Of a DNA stretch of 64,000 nt, positions 1 through 12,030 are shown piece by piece. The translations under genes were made by a program, and so were the position numbers. Numbering within the stretch: the first letter of the stretch is position 1; the number at the start of each line of letters is the position of its first letter. Under the pieces are notes generated by a model that was not told the origin of the DNA, did no database searches, and saw nothing but the letters and a program-made list of their open reading frames with translations. Source of the stretch: Bimuria novae-zelandiae CBS 107.79 (taxonomy: Eukaryota; Ascomycota; Dothideomycetes; Pleosporales; Didymosphaeriaceae); contig ML976661.1 in the NCBI GenBank assembly GCA_010015655.1, positions 1,048,075 through 1,112,074 on the forward strand, in the 5' to 3' direction.

Positions 1-713
1 AGATTAGTAAGTCAAAGATTAAAGCTATTTTAAATTATTTTATACTATAATATATGCGTATCTTTAAAGTCCTTATTAGCTTTATAAACTGCTATAGAAC
101 ATTTATTAAGTATTTCTCCTAATTAGCGTTCTATTTAACTAAATTAACCTAAAAGTTCCTAATAGCGTCTAGGGACTAGTTATGAGAAGGAAGAAAAGTG
201 CTAAGATTAATATTAGCGCTATAGGCAAAGAAGCTTTCAAAAAGGTTTATAACGCATTTTTTAAAGTGCTAATCCTTACGCACTTCGAATACGAAAGTCA
301 AATATATATTAAAATAGTTATCTCTAATAAGGCTATTAGCGCCATTTTAAGCTAATTAGTCCCTAATAAGAACGGTACGTTACACTAGTACCTTATTACC
401 TTCTTTTCAAAGAAGCTAGACGTAGCGTATCTTAATTATATTAAGCTCTGGTAATATTATTTGTAAGATATATAATTCAAAATTCTTATAGATTATTAAA
501 GCTTACGTTAGTTTATAAAAAAAACCGTTTTATAGTAGGTACGAGCGTACCTGGTACTTTCGAAGTATAACTTTATTATAACGTACCAAACGGGCTTAAT
601 ACAACTAGTAGATACGCTATTTTATTATTTAAACTGTATACTTAACTCAAAAGTAGCTAAGTATAAATAGAATTAAGCCTTTATAAAGTCTCTTATAGAT
701 TTACTTAGCAGAA

Positions 714-1146
714 TGTTATGAGGCGCTCACACCTTGTTCCGATCCGGGTTAGGGCGGTAAGGTATCGTGGTACTTTACAGATTATTCAGTGGTACAAGTT
801 AATGCGACACTTAGCGCGGACTAGATAATCTAATCTTATAATAAATAAGATAACTATTAGTCTATATAGGAGAACGTACTTGCACAGAAGATATGTGAGT
901 TAACTACAAGGAGCGTGAAGAAGGAAATCGTCCTGTATACATATATACCTGGCTCGCTCAGTTGCTTAGTACCACTAATTAACTAAGTGGTTACGTGTCT
1001 TGCCTGCTTGGTTGCTCAGTACCACTAATCAACTGAGCAGTTACGTGACTCCGAGGCTAGCTCCTTGGCGTACTTGTTAACCCGTTCCTCGGCCGCCTGT
1101 CCTCATAAGCGCCCATCCCTCGTCATCTTGCTTCTGGTTCGTAACA
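714..1146. mobile_element. Solo LTR with 5-bp target duplication (CAGAA)
   Basis: A 433-bp segment of near-normal base composition inside RIP-mutated DNA. It starts TGTTATGAGG and ends GTTCGTAACA, giving TGTTA...TAACA ends. The 5 bp before it (709-713) and after it (1147-1151) are both CAGAA. This is the structure of a solo LTR left by LTR-LTR recombination. It splits the gypsy pol relic, so it arrived later. A 37-bp unit occurs twice inside it. Confidence 0.88.
961..1047. repeat. Duplicated 37-bp unit inside the solo LTR
   Basis: The unit occurs at 961-997 and 1011-1047, 50 bp apart. The copies differ mainly by C/T and G/A changes. In the second copy TGCTCAGT is followed by its inverted complement ACTGAGCA, which could form an 8-bp stem. 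It may be an LTR enhancer-like duplication; no function is shown. Confidence 0.7.
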
Positions 1147-2430
1147 CAGAATACTACAAATTGGTAAAGGTATTATAGTTATAATTAAGTATAGTACTAA
1201 TTACGTTTATAACTATAAGCGCTACTAACAGGTTACTATAAAGGTTAATACGCTATATAGGCTTCTCTAACTACTACTTATCCTAGATAGACTATAGTAG
1301 CACGTAACTATGAATTTTATTATAGATCTACCCCTAAGTCGCTTTAGTAAAGTCGTTTATAACGCTATTTTAGTTATTATGAACTAATAATTAAAAATAG
1401 CTTACTAAGTATCTATAAGGATAGACTAGAATAGTGTTAACCTTGCTTAAGCATAGATTCGCAAAGTTATATAACTTTATAGTAATAATTTAGAGTCTTT
1501 ACTATTTAATAGAGGTCTAATAATATAACTAAGATATTCGGATATACTATTTAAACCTAAAACATGTTCTAAGGTTAGTTTCCTATCCTTGAACTAATAT
1601 ATACACTAAATATAAAGAATTATACTTTAAAATAGTATTTTCGTATCATTTATAGCTTAGAGCCGGATAACTTAGCCATATAGGTCTTATATACTAAATA
1701 TACGTGTAATAATAGTCGCTATTCTATTAAACGGTTTATACCCTTCTAGGTTTATTATAGATGTAACCCTTGAAAGCTAAATCCGCCTAAAGGTTTCTAA
1801 CTAACTAAAAAAGCCCCTATGCGTTTGTAATAGCTTTAAAGATTATTAATATTATATAAATGCCAAATTAAAACTAAAAGGTAGCTAAAAGTACTAAAAG
1901 GGGTTTTAAGAAAAGAAAAGTTTACATCTTAAACGTAAAGCAGGTAATAGAATAGGGGTATCGAATTAATATATAAAATTAATTAAGTTAAATAAGGAGT
2001 TAGACTTAAAATAAATTAAACTAGACATAGTTATAAAACACATAGGTAGTTCTGCTACAGCATACTAAGTAGACCTCCCTAGCTTAGGAAGAGTTTACTC
2101 TATTTTCTATTTATCCTTATTAGAACTATATACTCCACGTAACTCGTTACCACACGATTAGAAGCCTATTAAGGGCACTTTACGCTAAAATATTAATAAG
2201 TAATAGATACTAAGTAGAGCTTAGGAGTATCTTATTAAATGGGAGGAAGACTCTAAAATAGAAAATACTTAAAATCTAGTGCTACTATTAGTAGTAAAGC
2301 ACTAAAAGTATCAAAAAAAGCTTAAAATTTTTCTAAGACACTTAGTTATTATCGTGTCTATGTAAAAGTCTAGTGGCAAGAGCCGTCTTCTTAAAAATAG
2401 GGGGGTAGTTAATATTACTTATAACTAGTG

Positions 2431-2525
2431 ATTTTTTTTCTTTCTTTCTTTCGTTCTTTCTTTCTTTCGTTCTTTCTTTCTTTCGTTCTTTCTTTCTTTC
2501 TTTCTTTCGTTCTTTCTTTCTTTTT
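2431..2525. repeat. Polypyrimidine (TTTC)n microsatellite with regular CGTT interruptions
   Basis: About 95 bp of TTTC repeats in which a CGTT unit recurs every 12-20 bp, forming a higher-order repeat. The plus strand is wholly pyrimidine apart from the G of the interruptions. It begins about 20 bp beyond the gypsy polypurine tract, so it may lie in the RIP-mutated 3' LTR. Confidence 0.85.
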
Positions 2526-2526
2526 T

Positions 2527-4455
2527 ATTTATAAAGTAGTAACATAGTTAAATAAATACTAGTTTAATTTAATTTATCTAGCTATCTTATAATTTACAAT
2601 ATAAGGTATAATCACTTCTAAGACTTTTATTAATAAGGTACTAAATACTACTATATCTACTATTCTATTAATCTAAGTACGTATTTCTTATAGGGAGTTT
2701 AATACTATAGTGCCGAATTGGGAAGCGTGTGTTATTAAATGAAGAAAAAAGCAAGTTACTATAGTTAAATAAATAATATATAGTTAAGAGAAGAGTATCT
2801 ATTCTCTTTAGTCTATAATAAAGTAGTTTAAAAAGAATCTAAATACGTTATATTAGAGCTAAAGCCACCTAAACAGCTTAACTAGATATATAAAACTACT
2901 AGTTAACGTAAATAAAGTCTTAAATATATATATAAAAAGTAAAGGGCATGTCTTAATAACGTTTCTAAAAAGGTAAAACTTAATCCGAAGTCCTAAAATC
3001 TAGTGCTATACGAAGTCTTAGCTACGTATATCTTAAAAACCAAGTCTGCCTAAATAGCCTATTTAGTACTAAACTAGCGTAAATTAGCGTACTTAACCGC
3101 CTACAGACGCGAAAGAAATCTAGAGGGATAATTTAGTAGCTATGCTACTATACGTTATCTCCCTAATATTTCTTTATAGCACCTATAGTATTATAAATCT
3201 AAAGGGTCTTAGTAAGAAACTAATTATAACTCATACGCTAATGCAGCTTTGCATCCTTATTTACCTTTTTAGAAAGGTAAAATAAAATATTACTTTGCTT
3301 ACAAGTTTTAATATTATTATAGGGCTTATTATTATCTAATAGTTAAAGAATAAGAGCAAACTCCGTAAGCTTCTAAATAAATTTTTACTATAAGAGATAT
3401 ATAATACGGAGACTAGATCTAGAAAGCGACCTTTTAGATAGTTAACTTATAAGGATATTAAGCCTATAAAATGGAGCTAATATTAAGATTTAATATAATA
3501 AGAGGCAAGATAGTAGTACTAACATATATGCCCTAGCTAAGACTTCTAACTTAGTTAAAACTTACGTAATAAGTGACGTAATAAGTTACGCATTCTAGAA
3601 TAATTAAAAGTTCTAGGAATGCCTTAGTATCGAGGACTCTAGAACAAATAAGACACTAGAATCTATAGGACTATACTTATATATAAGAGCTTAAAAATAG
3701 ACTTTTACCTTTATGATTAAGCTATTTATTAATTTATTAATTTATTAATTAGATTTAACTTTGGCTCTTATTAATTTAATTATAATGCTTCTTACATTAA
3801 ATACTAATAAGCTTATTAATACACGTACGCCATTAATACTCTTTCCCTATCTCACTATACTCCCGCCCGAAAATTAACTCTTATTCCTGTAGGAGTAGTT
3901 ATCCCAACGAGCTTAACAAGTAAATAGGTCCTAAATGTCTAACCTATACCTTCTATTTATCCGTTTGTTTATGGATAGTAAGGTATTAATAACTTCTGTT
4001 TTATTTTAATAAGTGCCATAAGTATTATTTAGTGGTTTAATATAAAGAGCTTATCCCTATCGCTAATACTTATCTTATATATGCCAGAAGCATACAAGTT
4101 TCTTAGTTATAATTATTTTTAGCACAATAGTAGTTTTACGTATTTAGTAAATTAATAAATAATTACTAATATAGCGTTGTAGCTAATTCTCGTAACTGGA
4201 TCCTCTAATCTAAGTAATGTAATTATAAAATCTATAATAACATCTTTCTATAGTGCTGTAGGTATCAGAAAGATTTATAGTTTTCTATACTTAAGATATA
4301 TTGTATACTTATTTTATTAGTAGTCTATATATTTACGGATATAGATTATTACTGTATACTTTATCCCTCTAAAACTGTGGTTCCGCTAAATAAGTTCTAT
4401 TATTTACTTAGCGCCTGGGTGTTTATATGTAGGATTATTATAATATTATTAGATA
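2527..4455. mobile_element. RIP-mutated repeat DNA, unclassified
   Basis: Very TA-rich sequence with no open frame of interest. No diagnostic motif was strong enough to name a family. The part from about 3840 onward on the minus strand has the feel of a retroelement pol, but I could not confirm it. Confidence 0.45.
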
Positions 4456-5842
4456 ATCTATCGCTCTACCGCGAATGACCTAATGTTAAAGTGGACTACG
4501 GAGTATCGGATCGCGACGTCATGCTTCAGATCCTGCAGGCTTGTACAAAGGGTAAGTCCGTCCGTCACGTGACGCGCTATAGCCCCTAAGCGAGGTGGTT
4601 CGAGCGCCTTTGTACGCGTGGCAGGATGACGAGGATATAAGGCAGTATATGAGCGAAAAGCTTCACCCAACCTACTTTCTGCATGTTGTAAAGCTCTGCG
4701 AGCAAGCTGGTGGCCAGAACAACTTTACAGCATAACAAGAATATCTTATCCTGGTGTATTTGCTCTTATTTTCGATAAAAACAAGATGCGCGACCTTCGG
4801 TGTTGCTACCCCTGCAGGAATCCTTGCAACACGTGACGGACGAACTTCTTGAGCTTACCCATTGTAGAAAGGATCTGTGTCTCTGCTCCCGTTGCCATCC
4901 TCGCCGATGCACTCGGAGCAGATAGAGCACCGAATGCCTCTATATTAACAGCTTTGGTTACAGAGGAAGAGAGCGTCGACTACCACGGCGACGGGAATTG
5001 CAATTCTTGGGAGGGCTGCTCTTGGTTTGACGAACACAACGAGTACGCCGGCAAAGGTCTGAGAAGTGGTACCCAAGAGATACCCGCTTAGGATCCAGAT
5101 ATCTTATTTGTTGCAAGGTGTGCACGATCTGCTCACGGTACTACAACGATCTTCATTTCTTCTGGATAAAGGACGACGCAGGATTCTTGGCTTTATGCGA
5201 TGCCAATGAGCAAAGCGGCTGAATCTGTCACTGCCTATAGGGCACATGGCGGGCACGCTTTGTAGGGAGAACTTGCTCAAATCGCAATACTATTACAAAT
5301 ACTCATGAATCATAAAAATGGCGCCATTCCATCTAGTAAGCTTGTTCAAAGCAGAGCAAAGGGAGGGAGTGGATCCACGGAGTACTTTGGGTTGCAGGGC
5401 GAAACCGTGGACGACCGATCGCTCATCAGAGTGATCGATGTCGTAGGAGAGTCACTTTCAGAGGAGAAACATGGAATATGAATGCATCACCAACTCAGCA
5501 TATTCTTCGTGGCACTGCTGTCCAGCAACGCCCCACGAATATACACAATCTGGGATTTCGCAAGACGTGGCTACATGCCAGGGACAAGCAAGACACTTGG
5601 CCGCTACTCAACTTGGCAATTTCACCCGCACGCGGAGTAGAACAGGAGCGACACATACCGTGGCAAAGGTGTGAAAGGTAGGGTGTCGGTACAGGTTCGC
5701 TTGGCCTCACAGCTCCAGGAAACAGCCGCCTGGTCACGCAGCTCCCGAGATTCACATGCTGCATGTCGGAAATAACTTTTCCTCGCACTTGCAGCCTCGT
5801 CTGTGGAAGCACGGAAATAATTTCTCGTGGAAAATTCGGTCT
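4456..5842. other. Balanced-composition island, no confident gene
   Basis: Composition returns to normal here. An open stretch at 4849-5091 on the plus strand encodes an acidic, Cys/Trp-containing tail (NCNSWEGCSWFDEHNEYAG) but has no ATG start (it opens with TTG). An upstream ATG at 4787 is followed by a stop after 16 codons. It could be the 3' exon of a decayed gene. I recognise nothing else. Confidence 0.35.
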
Positions 5843-5844
5843 TA

Positions 5845-7715
5845 CTCGCCCCACACGCCAGCCGGAGGTTGGCCCTGCGCAGCCCAACGTAACTTTGTAT
5901 AGAGAATCGAAATTGATCCAGTCTTTTGACAGCGTAGACTTTAATTATATAGGCTAATATACAGTGGAGTTAGTGTAGCAAGTAGGGCAGGATCTACAGT
6001 CATCTCTCTAAGAGATAGGACCTATTAGGGCTAATTTTATAGGCTCTACAAGTGGGCGTCCTTATACGTTTTTATAGCCTTTTAAGTAACCTTTTAAGCC
6101 TTAAGCTTTATACGTTAATTAATTACTTATCGCGCTGCTTTAACAGTTACTACGCTGCCTTTTTATACTAGTCTTTTATCTTTAATCTGCCTTTTTTAGC
6201 GTTATTAAGCTACTGCGGTAATATCTATAAGGTCGCGCTGGGCTAGCGCGAGACTATTAATTAGTAATTGCGAGCTTTCTAGGAATTTTGTAAGCCTCCT
6301 ACTTAATATATTACTTCTCTCTAGGGCGCGCGACATTTTTTGATGCTACCGCTGATATGCTATAGGTGTATTAGCGATAAGGCTCGAATTAACAGCGAAT
6401 AGAACTAATAGGGATGGCGTCTGGATAGGTGCTAGCAGCTTTATGTAAATAAGCTCTAAATTAAATAGAAAGATCTTAGCTTTCTCTTAGGCGCTTAGGA
6501 TTGTGCTGCGCTTAAATATATCTATCCTAATCCTATAGATTGCATGTAGAAATTCGACTTTATTAAAGTCTATGCAGCCAGTTCGGGTAGCTATCTCTAT
6601 AGCCTTTTTATAATTCTGCTTTAATAGCTAAAAACAGACGACGTCTAGAGGCTGCAGATAATGTGATAAATATAGCAATAGTAAAAAGGGGAGTATCTTA
6701 TAATTATCGCAGAACTATATAAACTTAATAGTAAGGTAGCTACTAAATCTATTAAATATAAGTAATTACTATACGCCTTTCTAGCGCGCGCGCGTTTGTA
6801 TTTTAAAAAACTTTAACTACTCTATTAAGATAGAGTTATTAGCGTATCCTAATATTAATATAGCGATTATATAGCTATTAGGCAGCGCCGTATTTATATA
6901 CTAGTAATAAAGATAATTAACAGTCTATATAACAAGTATAGGTTTAAGCACCTCTCTATCGCTAGAAATTAATTTAATACTCGTGATATAATCGCGCGAC
7001 GTCTTTAACGCAGAGACATAAAAATAATTAAACTTTATAGTAATAATTTATTAATTACTACTAACGCCTATGCGAAAGCTGGTTTTGTCCATATTATAGG
7101 TGTCTAATAGGGTGACGCCATAGGTGTATATTACCTTTTTAAGCTTAATAAAATAATGGCTATAAGCTTTAAACGTCGCTATTACTATACGATTAATATA
7201 CTACGACTTCTGCTTTATACAGCGATAGTTTAGATTTCTTAATAGCCATCGCAATAGCTAGTCCTTACTAAGTAAGGGAGCTCTACTATCGGGGTACGCG
7301 CGATTAAGAATATATTAAGTAGTACCTTTTAACTATAGTATAAGGCATAGCATGCTAATAGTGTTATAGCGACGTATATATAACTTTAGCGCTTTATCCT
7401 AGGTCTTTAAGAGTCGTAGATTCGTGCCGCTGTAGTTATGGTGGCTGATCCGGCCTCCAGCGCGCGCTCGAAGTCGCGAAACAGGCACGCTCCATTCGCG
7501 TGCTGTAGCTGCAAAATTAGGTATTTCTAAGCTAGAAAAACTAGAGAGACAATTAGAGATACGCTGCTTAATTTTATAGCTTTCGCTATAATATTTAGGC
7601 ATGGTTATAAGTTATTTATTAAGAAAATAGAAAAATCCGCGATAAAAAGTTACGTTAGGCTACGAAGTTACGTTGCGCTGCGCAGGGCCAACCTCCGGTT
7701 GGCGTGTGGGGCGAG
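5845..7715 (-). mobile_element. pogo/Fot1-type DNA transposon (element A), TA target duplication
   Basis: A 1,871-bp element with terminal inverted repeats of about 56 bp. Left end 5845-5900 begins CTCGCCCCACACGCC; right end 7660-7715 is its complement with about three mismatches. TA dinucleotides flank both ends (5843-5844 and 7716-7717), as expected for the Tc1/mariner/pogo superfamily. The interior is RIP-mutated while the termini stay GC-rich. The length matches Fot1-like fungal elements of about 1.9 kb. Confidence 0.9.
6000..7602 (-). pseudogene. pogo-type transposase relic of element A
   Basis: Starts at ATG 7602 with MPKYYSESYKIKQRI. A psq-like helix-turn-helix stretch follows (ARAGGRISHHNYSGTNLRL, typical of the DNA-binding region). 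Further along, LLDTYNMDKTSFRIGV (about 7050-7095) matches the D(E/K)TGF block around the first catalytic Asp of the pogo DDE domain. Stops interrupt it throughout, so it is not translatable. The 3' end is approximate. Confidence 0.75.
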
Positions 7716-8599
7716 TAGATGGATTTGTGCTAACCGACCTCGCGTAAACACCCAATCTCGGGGGATACAGGGATCGCAGGTCAGCTCAATGTGCACCCCA
7801 ACATAATCGCGCCTAGTTTTCGACGCGTTATAACTACACCAATATAAACCTAATTCAAGCTGCGGTTAATAAGATCGAATTGCTAAGACTAGGAGAATTT
7901 TTTATATACTTTAATAGCCTAAAAGTATAGTATTATATAATTAATATTAATGCATAACGTGTTTAGTAAGTAAGCTGCGCAGGCAAGCGAGCTGCGCACC
8001 TACCAACTTTTTATAATGTATTACCTTTTAACTATAATGGCATAGATAACTACGTTTTAATTGCACTATAATAAAGCTAATGTATTCCCAGCTATCTTAG
8101 CTATAAATTAAAATTAAGTCTAAAGTAAAAGGCGCGCTACTACTATTTATAAGATTTTTAATAGTATACTGTATAGTTAACGCACTAGAATTACTATATA
8201 ATGTAATTATAAACCTAGCTTAAAAAAGCTTACTAAGCTAAAAGAAGAAGTAATTACTAGGTATATATAGTATGGTAACAAAAAACAAATCCTTGTATAC
8301 CTTTTTAAAATAGTTACAACTTAGCCATTAGTATGTTTTAGATTAAATATATATAAAATTTAAAAGAAAAAGTTTTAAATCTTCAGTTTATAATTCTAGT
8401 TTATGCTTAGTTAGCAGGACTAAAATATATAGACTTAGGAAGCTTTAGATTTTGTATACAAAAATGTTTACCTATTTATAACTTTTTAACTAGAACATGA
8501 AAATCTACTAAAATTACACTAGTTAAAATAGGCCTAGGGATAATTAGTAATTATCCATTTCTAAGTTATTTTTAAGTAAAAAAGTCGGACTACTCCCAT
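7716..8599. other. Short balanced flank, then RIP-mutated DNA
   Basis: From 7716 to about 7850 the composition is close to normal and appears to continue the host sequence into which element A inserted. From about 7850 it becomes TA-rich with no recognisable coding motif. Confidence 0.5.
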
Positions 8600-9980
8600 A
8601 AGATATAATTTCATAATAACTTTTTAGTATTATAAAATAAATTAATATCTTTTTATAAGTTGTCACTTCTACCTTTATTTCCTCGAAATTCTAACAAAAA
8701 GTGTTTTTTTCTTTCCAAATTTAAATAATAATAAGTTCAACCTCTTTTAGAGATCAATACCTCTATTTCTACTTTTTCTACTATTCTTAAAAGGCCCAAA
8801 ACCAGTTTTCATAAATGTATTTACCGGATTAATAGAAAAAAATAATTAAAAATAATAATAAAGAGAGTTAAAAAGGGAGGCTAACATAGACCTCGTTCCG
8901 AGACTTAAGAGTTATTAATAAGGGCTTAAAAAGAAGTCGTAAATAATAAAGAATGGGCTATCATACGAAAATATAATTAATTTATCCACTAGTAGTCTAT
9001 AGAAACTTTTAAAGTAATAGGAATACTGGATAAAGACCACTATATAATAACTTCTTTTAAATATGAAAAAAACTAAAACCGGGCTAAAGTTCGCCAAGAG
9101 TCTATAAAATAGTATTACAAATATAAACTTAAATAGAGTCACATTTTATGATTAGTGAGCAATTAAAAGAGGTCATAGGAGTAGGAGAGTATACTATAAA
9201 ATAAAGAAAAGTTATTTTGTAAATTTGAAAATTATAAATATCCGTAATAAAAGTAAGGCTTTTAAATTTTAATTGGTGTTAAACGTAGAGTGTAGGTCTA
9301 TAGATTATCTTTTAATTTTAGTTTTTTAATAACTATAATATTAATTAAGATAGGGAGAAATCTAAATTAGTTATTTCTAAGACGTCTAAAAGAACGTCTA
9401 GTTCTACTAACAAGGATTATATTAACAGGATTCCAAATAGTATTATTAAGCCTTTAATAAAATAAGGTAAGCTTAAATTTCTTTCTTTTTGTTTGTTTTC
9501 ATATTGCATGAATATAGAATTATATATTTTATATTGTTATAACTTTATATATTACTTTGGTCTAATCATTATATTACAGTCCGGAAATTTCAACAGGATA
9601 ACGCTCCTCACCATAAAATGCTAATGTTTTAAGGTAGTTTAATAGAAATAACGTTAAACTTTTTCCTTGTTCACCCTATTCAGTTCATATAACACTAATC
9701 GAAACGTCTAGTTAGTACTAAAGAGTGACGTAAATAAAAGGCCTAGTGCCTCTTTAAGTTTTAGTAATGACGAAAAATGTATCGACTTTTTTATTAAGGC
9801 TGTATATAAAAATTTATAGAAAATACGGCAAAAGGTACTAGATAATTATATACTATCACTATCAAGACGTTAGAGGACCTTAAAAACGACTTATGGGTAG
9901 TATACTAAAACTAGTTAATATTTAAATAATCCAGGTACTCTTTCATTTTTTACTTATTTATACAAATTTTTATTAATATA

Positions 9981-11827
9981 ACGTGGTTCACCACCGAGCG
10001 GGCCAATCCCACCGAGCGGGCCAACTTTGCTAAATGCAGCCCACCTCTAGCTTATACCATAATGCCATCATAACATAACGCGCAATAACCTTATACTAAA
10101 AGCGCACTATAGCTTGCTATCTAAGCTATAATTAAAGATCGCGATAAAAGTAAAAGACGCGTTATTATAGCCTTTAGCGTGCCTCGAATAATAGTATAAT
10201 AATAACGCTAAGGAGCCCTCTCTTAACGCGATCGCGAGCCCAACTTAAAGAAGCTAACTAAGCTAGAGGAGGAGGCTCTAGTCCGACGTATACTTAAGCT
10301 TAACCAGCGAGGAATAGGTGCAATAAGGGATATAGTCTAAGATATAGCTAATAATCTACTTGCTAAGCGCGGTAGATAGCCTATTAGTAAGCACTAAATA
10401 GACAGGCTTAAGACGCGTACGCTAGAAATTAAGCTTTAAAGGAGCTATCTATATAATTATTAGCGAGCCCTAAATAAAGATCTACGTATTATAACACCCT
10501 AGTTTAAGCTAGTTGCTAATACTAAGGCTAAGTACGGTATTGCTAATAACGACACGTACAACTTCGACAAGACAGGCTTTATAATAGGGGTAATACAGGG
10601 TTAGATAGTCTTTACAGGCTCTAAGAAGCGAAGCAACCTAAAGAAGATTTAACCTAGTAATTATAAGTAAGTTACTAATATCTAAGGTGTTAGCGCTAAA
10701 GGCTAGGCTCTACTACCCTTTCTTATCTTCCTTAGTAAGGTTCTAATTACGTCCTGGTTCTATAATCTACCCTAAGACTAGGTTATTAAAGTTAGTCCTA
10801 ATAGCTAGACGTTAAACAAGCTTAGCCTAACCTAGCTAAGGCACTTTAATACTTATACTAAGGCGCGTAGTTTAGGTGCACACTAGCTACTAATTATAGA
10901 TAGCCACGAAAGCCACTGCTCACACGAATTCCACAAATACTATAAGGAACAGAAGATTATTATTCTCTGTATACCTCTACACTTATCACACCTCTTGTAG
11001 CCACTTAATATAGGTTATTTTTCGCCTTTAAAGCGGGCGTATAGCAATAAGATTAGTAGCTTAGCATAGTACGGCACTAAGCAGATTAAGAAGGAGGCCT
11101 TTTTACTAGCCTTTAAAGTAGCTTTTAAAAAAGTAATAATAAAGGCAAACATCTGCGCAGGCTTTAGAGGCGCTAGATTAGTCTTATACAACCTAGAGGT
11201 GGTGTTATTAAGACTTAATGTGGTTCTTCGTACGCCAACTCCACCTAACGTAGAGGACACCCTATAGGAATTAAAAACACTAAGTAACCTCCGCGAGATA
11301 GAGGCTTAGTTAACACTAGTTTATAAGCGTGTATAGAAGTATAGAGATTCACTAGTTTCTCTGCTTTTTAGAGCTGTTAAGCAGCTTAACAAAGGTGTTG
11401 TATTAATAGGGCACGAAATAGTGTTACTAAAACAAGAAATAGCAGGGCTTTATAAAGTAGTAGAGATAGTAATAGAGGTAAAAAGTTAAAAGAGGAAGTA
11501 TATTTAGGCAGCTAAGACACTTATAGTAAGAGAGGTAGTCAATTTAATAGCTAAAAAGGATAGTAGTGGGCAAAAGAAGGGTGAAGAGTCTGCAAAGAGG
11601 GTGCGTGGGCAGAGGCGCTGCGGACGTTACGGCGAAGCTGGCTACAACGCTCGCACCTGCGCAGTAGAAATTATAGATGTATCTAATAGCGATAAGTCTA
11701 AATAGTATTTCTATGTTCTGCGAATTATAGTAAATTATAGTAGTGTTATAGGAGGCGCTTCGCAATAGACTGACTTTTAAAAAGTGGCCCGCTCGGTGGG
11801 GTTGGCCCGCTCGGTGGTGAACCACGT
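9981..11827 (+). mobile_element. pogo/Fot1-type DNA transposon (element B) nested in Tc1/mariner copy A
   Basis: A 1,847-bp element with TIRs of about 46 bp (9981-10026 and 11782-11827) starting ACGTGGTTCACCACCGAGCG. TA flanks both ends (9979-9980 and 11828-11829). Each TIR holds two copies of CCACCGAGCGGGCCAA (9991-10006 and 10009-10024 at the left end), probably transposase-binding sites. The flanking DNA rejoins into a Tc1/mariner copy. Confidence 0.9.
10062..11705 (+). pseudogene. pogo-type transposase relic of element B, one frame with many RIP stops
   Basis: From ATG 10062 to TAG 11705 is 548 codons in a single frame, interrupted only by in-frame stops, mostly TAG where Gln or Trp is expected. 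NDTYNFDKTGFIIGV (10545-10590) is the first DDE block. IIDSHESHCSHEFHKY and IPPHLSHLL (about 10895-10998) are the second block. The C-terminus carries a zinc-knuckle-like CGRYGEAGYNARTC (near 11620-11661). No frameshift is needed, so decay was by point mutation alone. This fits RIP, which gives C-to-T changes preferentially at CpA. Confidence 0.85.
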
Positions 11828-12030
11828 TAAGCTCTTTCAGTAAATCAATATAAAAATTCAGTATATAAACTAAAAAGGCCCTAAAGTAGTATATATAAAG
11901 AAACCAATAGTTTTATAGCTTTAAAAGGAAATTTCAAGGCCTTAGGGATAATAAATAGAGTTAACCATATCTTACTAAATTAATGCGTTTTTCTGGCGAT
12001 TACTAAGCACAATGTGGGTTAATAGCTATA

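Larger units (their letters stand above)
1..2420 (+). mobile_element. Ty3/gypsy retrotransposon pol remnant, RIP-mutated
   Basis: Relic of a gypsy-class polyprotein on the plus strand, full of TAG/TAA stops. Around 240-430 a frame resembles the RT/RNase H junction (for example LILTHFEYESQIYIKIV, then AISAILS and ITFFSKKLDVAYLNY). Around 1310-1400 the integrase core is visible (NFIIDLPLSRFSKVVYNAIL). A purine-rich tract with a run of G at about 2396-2408 fits a polypurine tract at the 3' end of the internal region. The 5' part lies outside the window. A solo LTR at 714-1146 interrupts it. Family assignment is from motif resemblance; no functional protein can be made. Confidence 0.75.
8600..12030 (+). 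mobile_element. Tc1/mariner-type element (copy A), interrupted by a pogo element
   Basis: The segments 8600-9980 and 11828-12030 together align by eye with the minus-strand copy at 58430-60110, including the 5' leader, the transposase and the 3' tail. The transposase block QQDNAPHHKM near 9595 matches the second catalytic Asp region of Tc1/mariner DDE enzymes. A frame change follows it, so the gene is dead. Removing nested pogo element B leaves about 1.6 kb, the usual Tc1/mariner size. Outer ends are approximate. Confidence 0.72.

Noticed and set aside
4849..5091. 80-codon open frame
   Set aside because: Begins with TTG, no upstream exon found; kept only as a note in the island entry.
5495..5887. 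130-codon minus-strand frame
   Set aside because: Crosses the terminus of pogo element A, so it joins host and transposon DNA by chance.
8915..9142. Phe/Tyr-rich minus-strand frame resembling a membrane protein
   Set aside because: Antisense shadow of the RIP-mutated Tc1/mariner transposase; AT-rich DNA mimics hydrophobic sequence.
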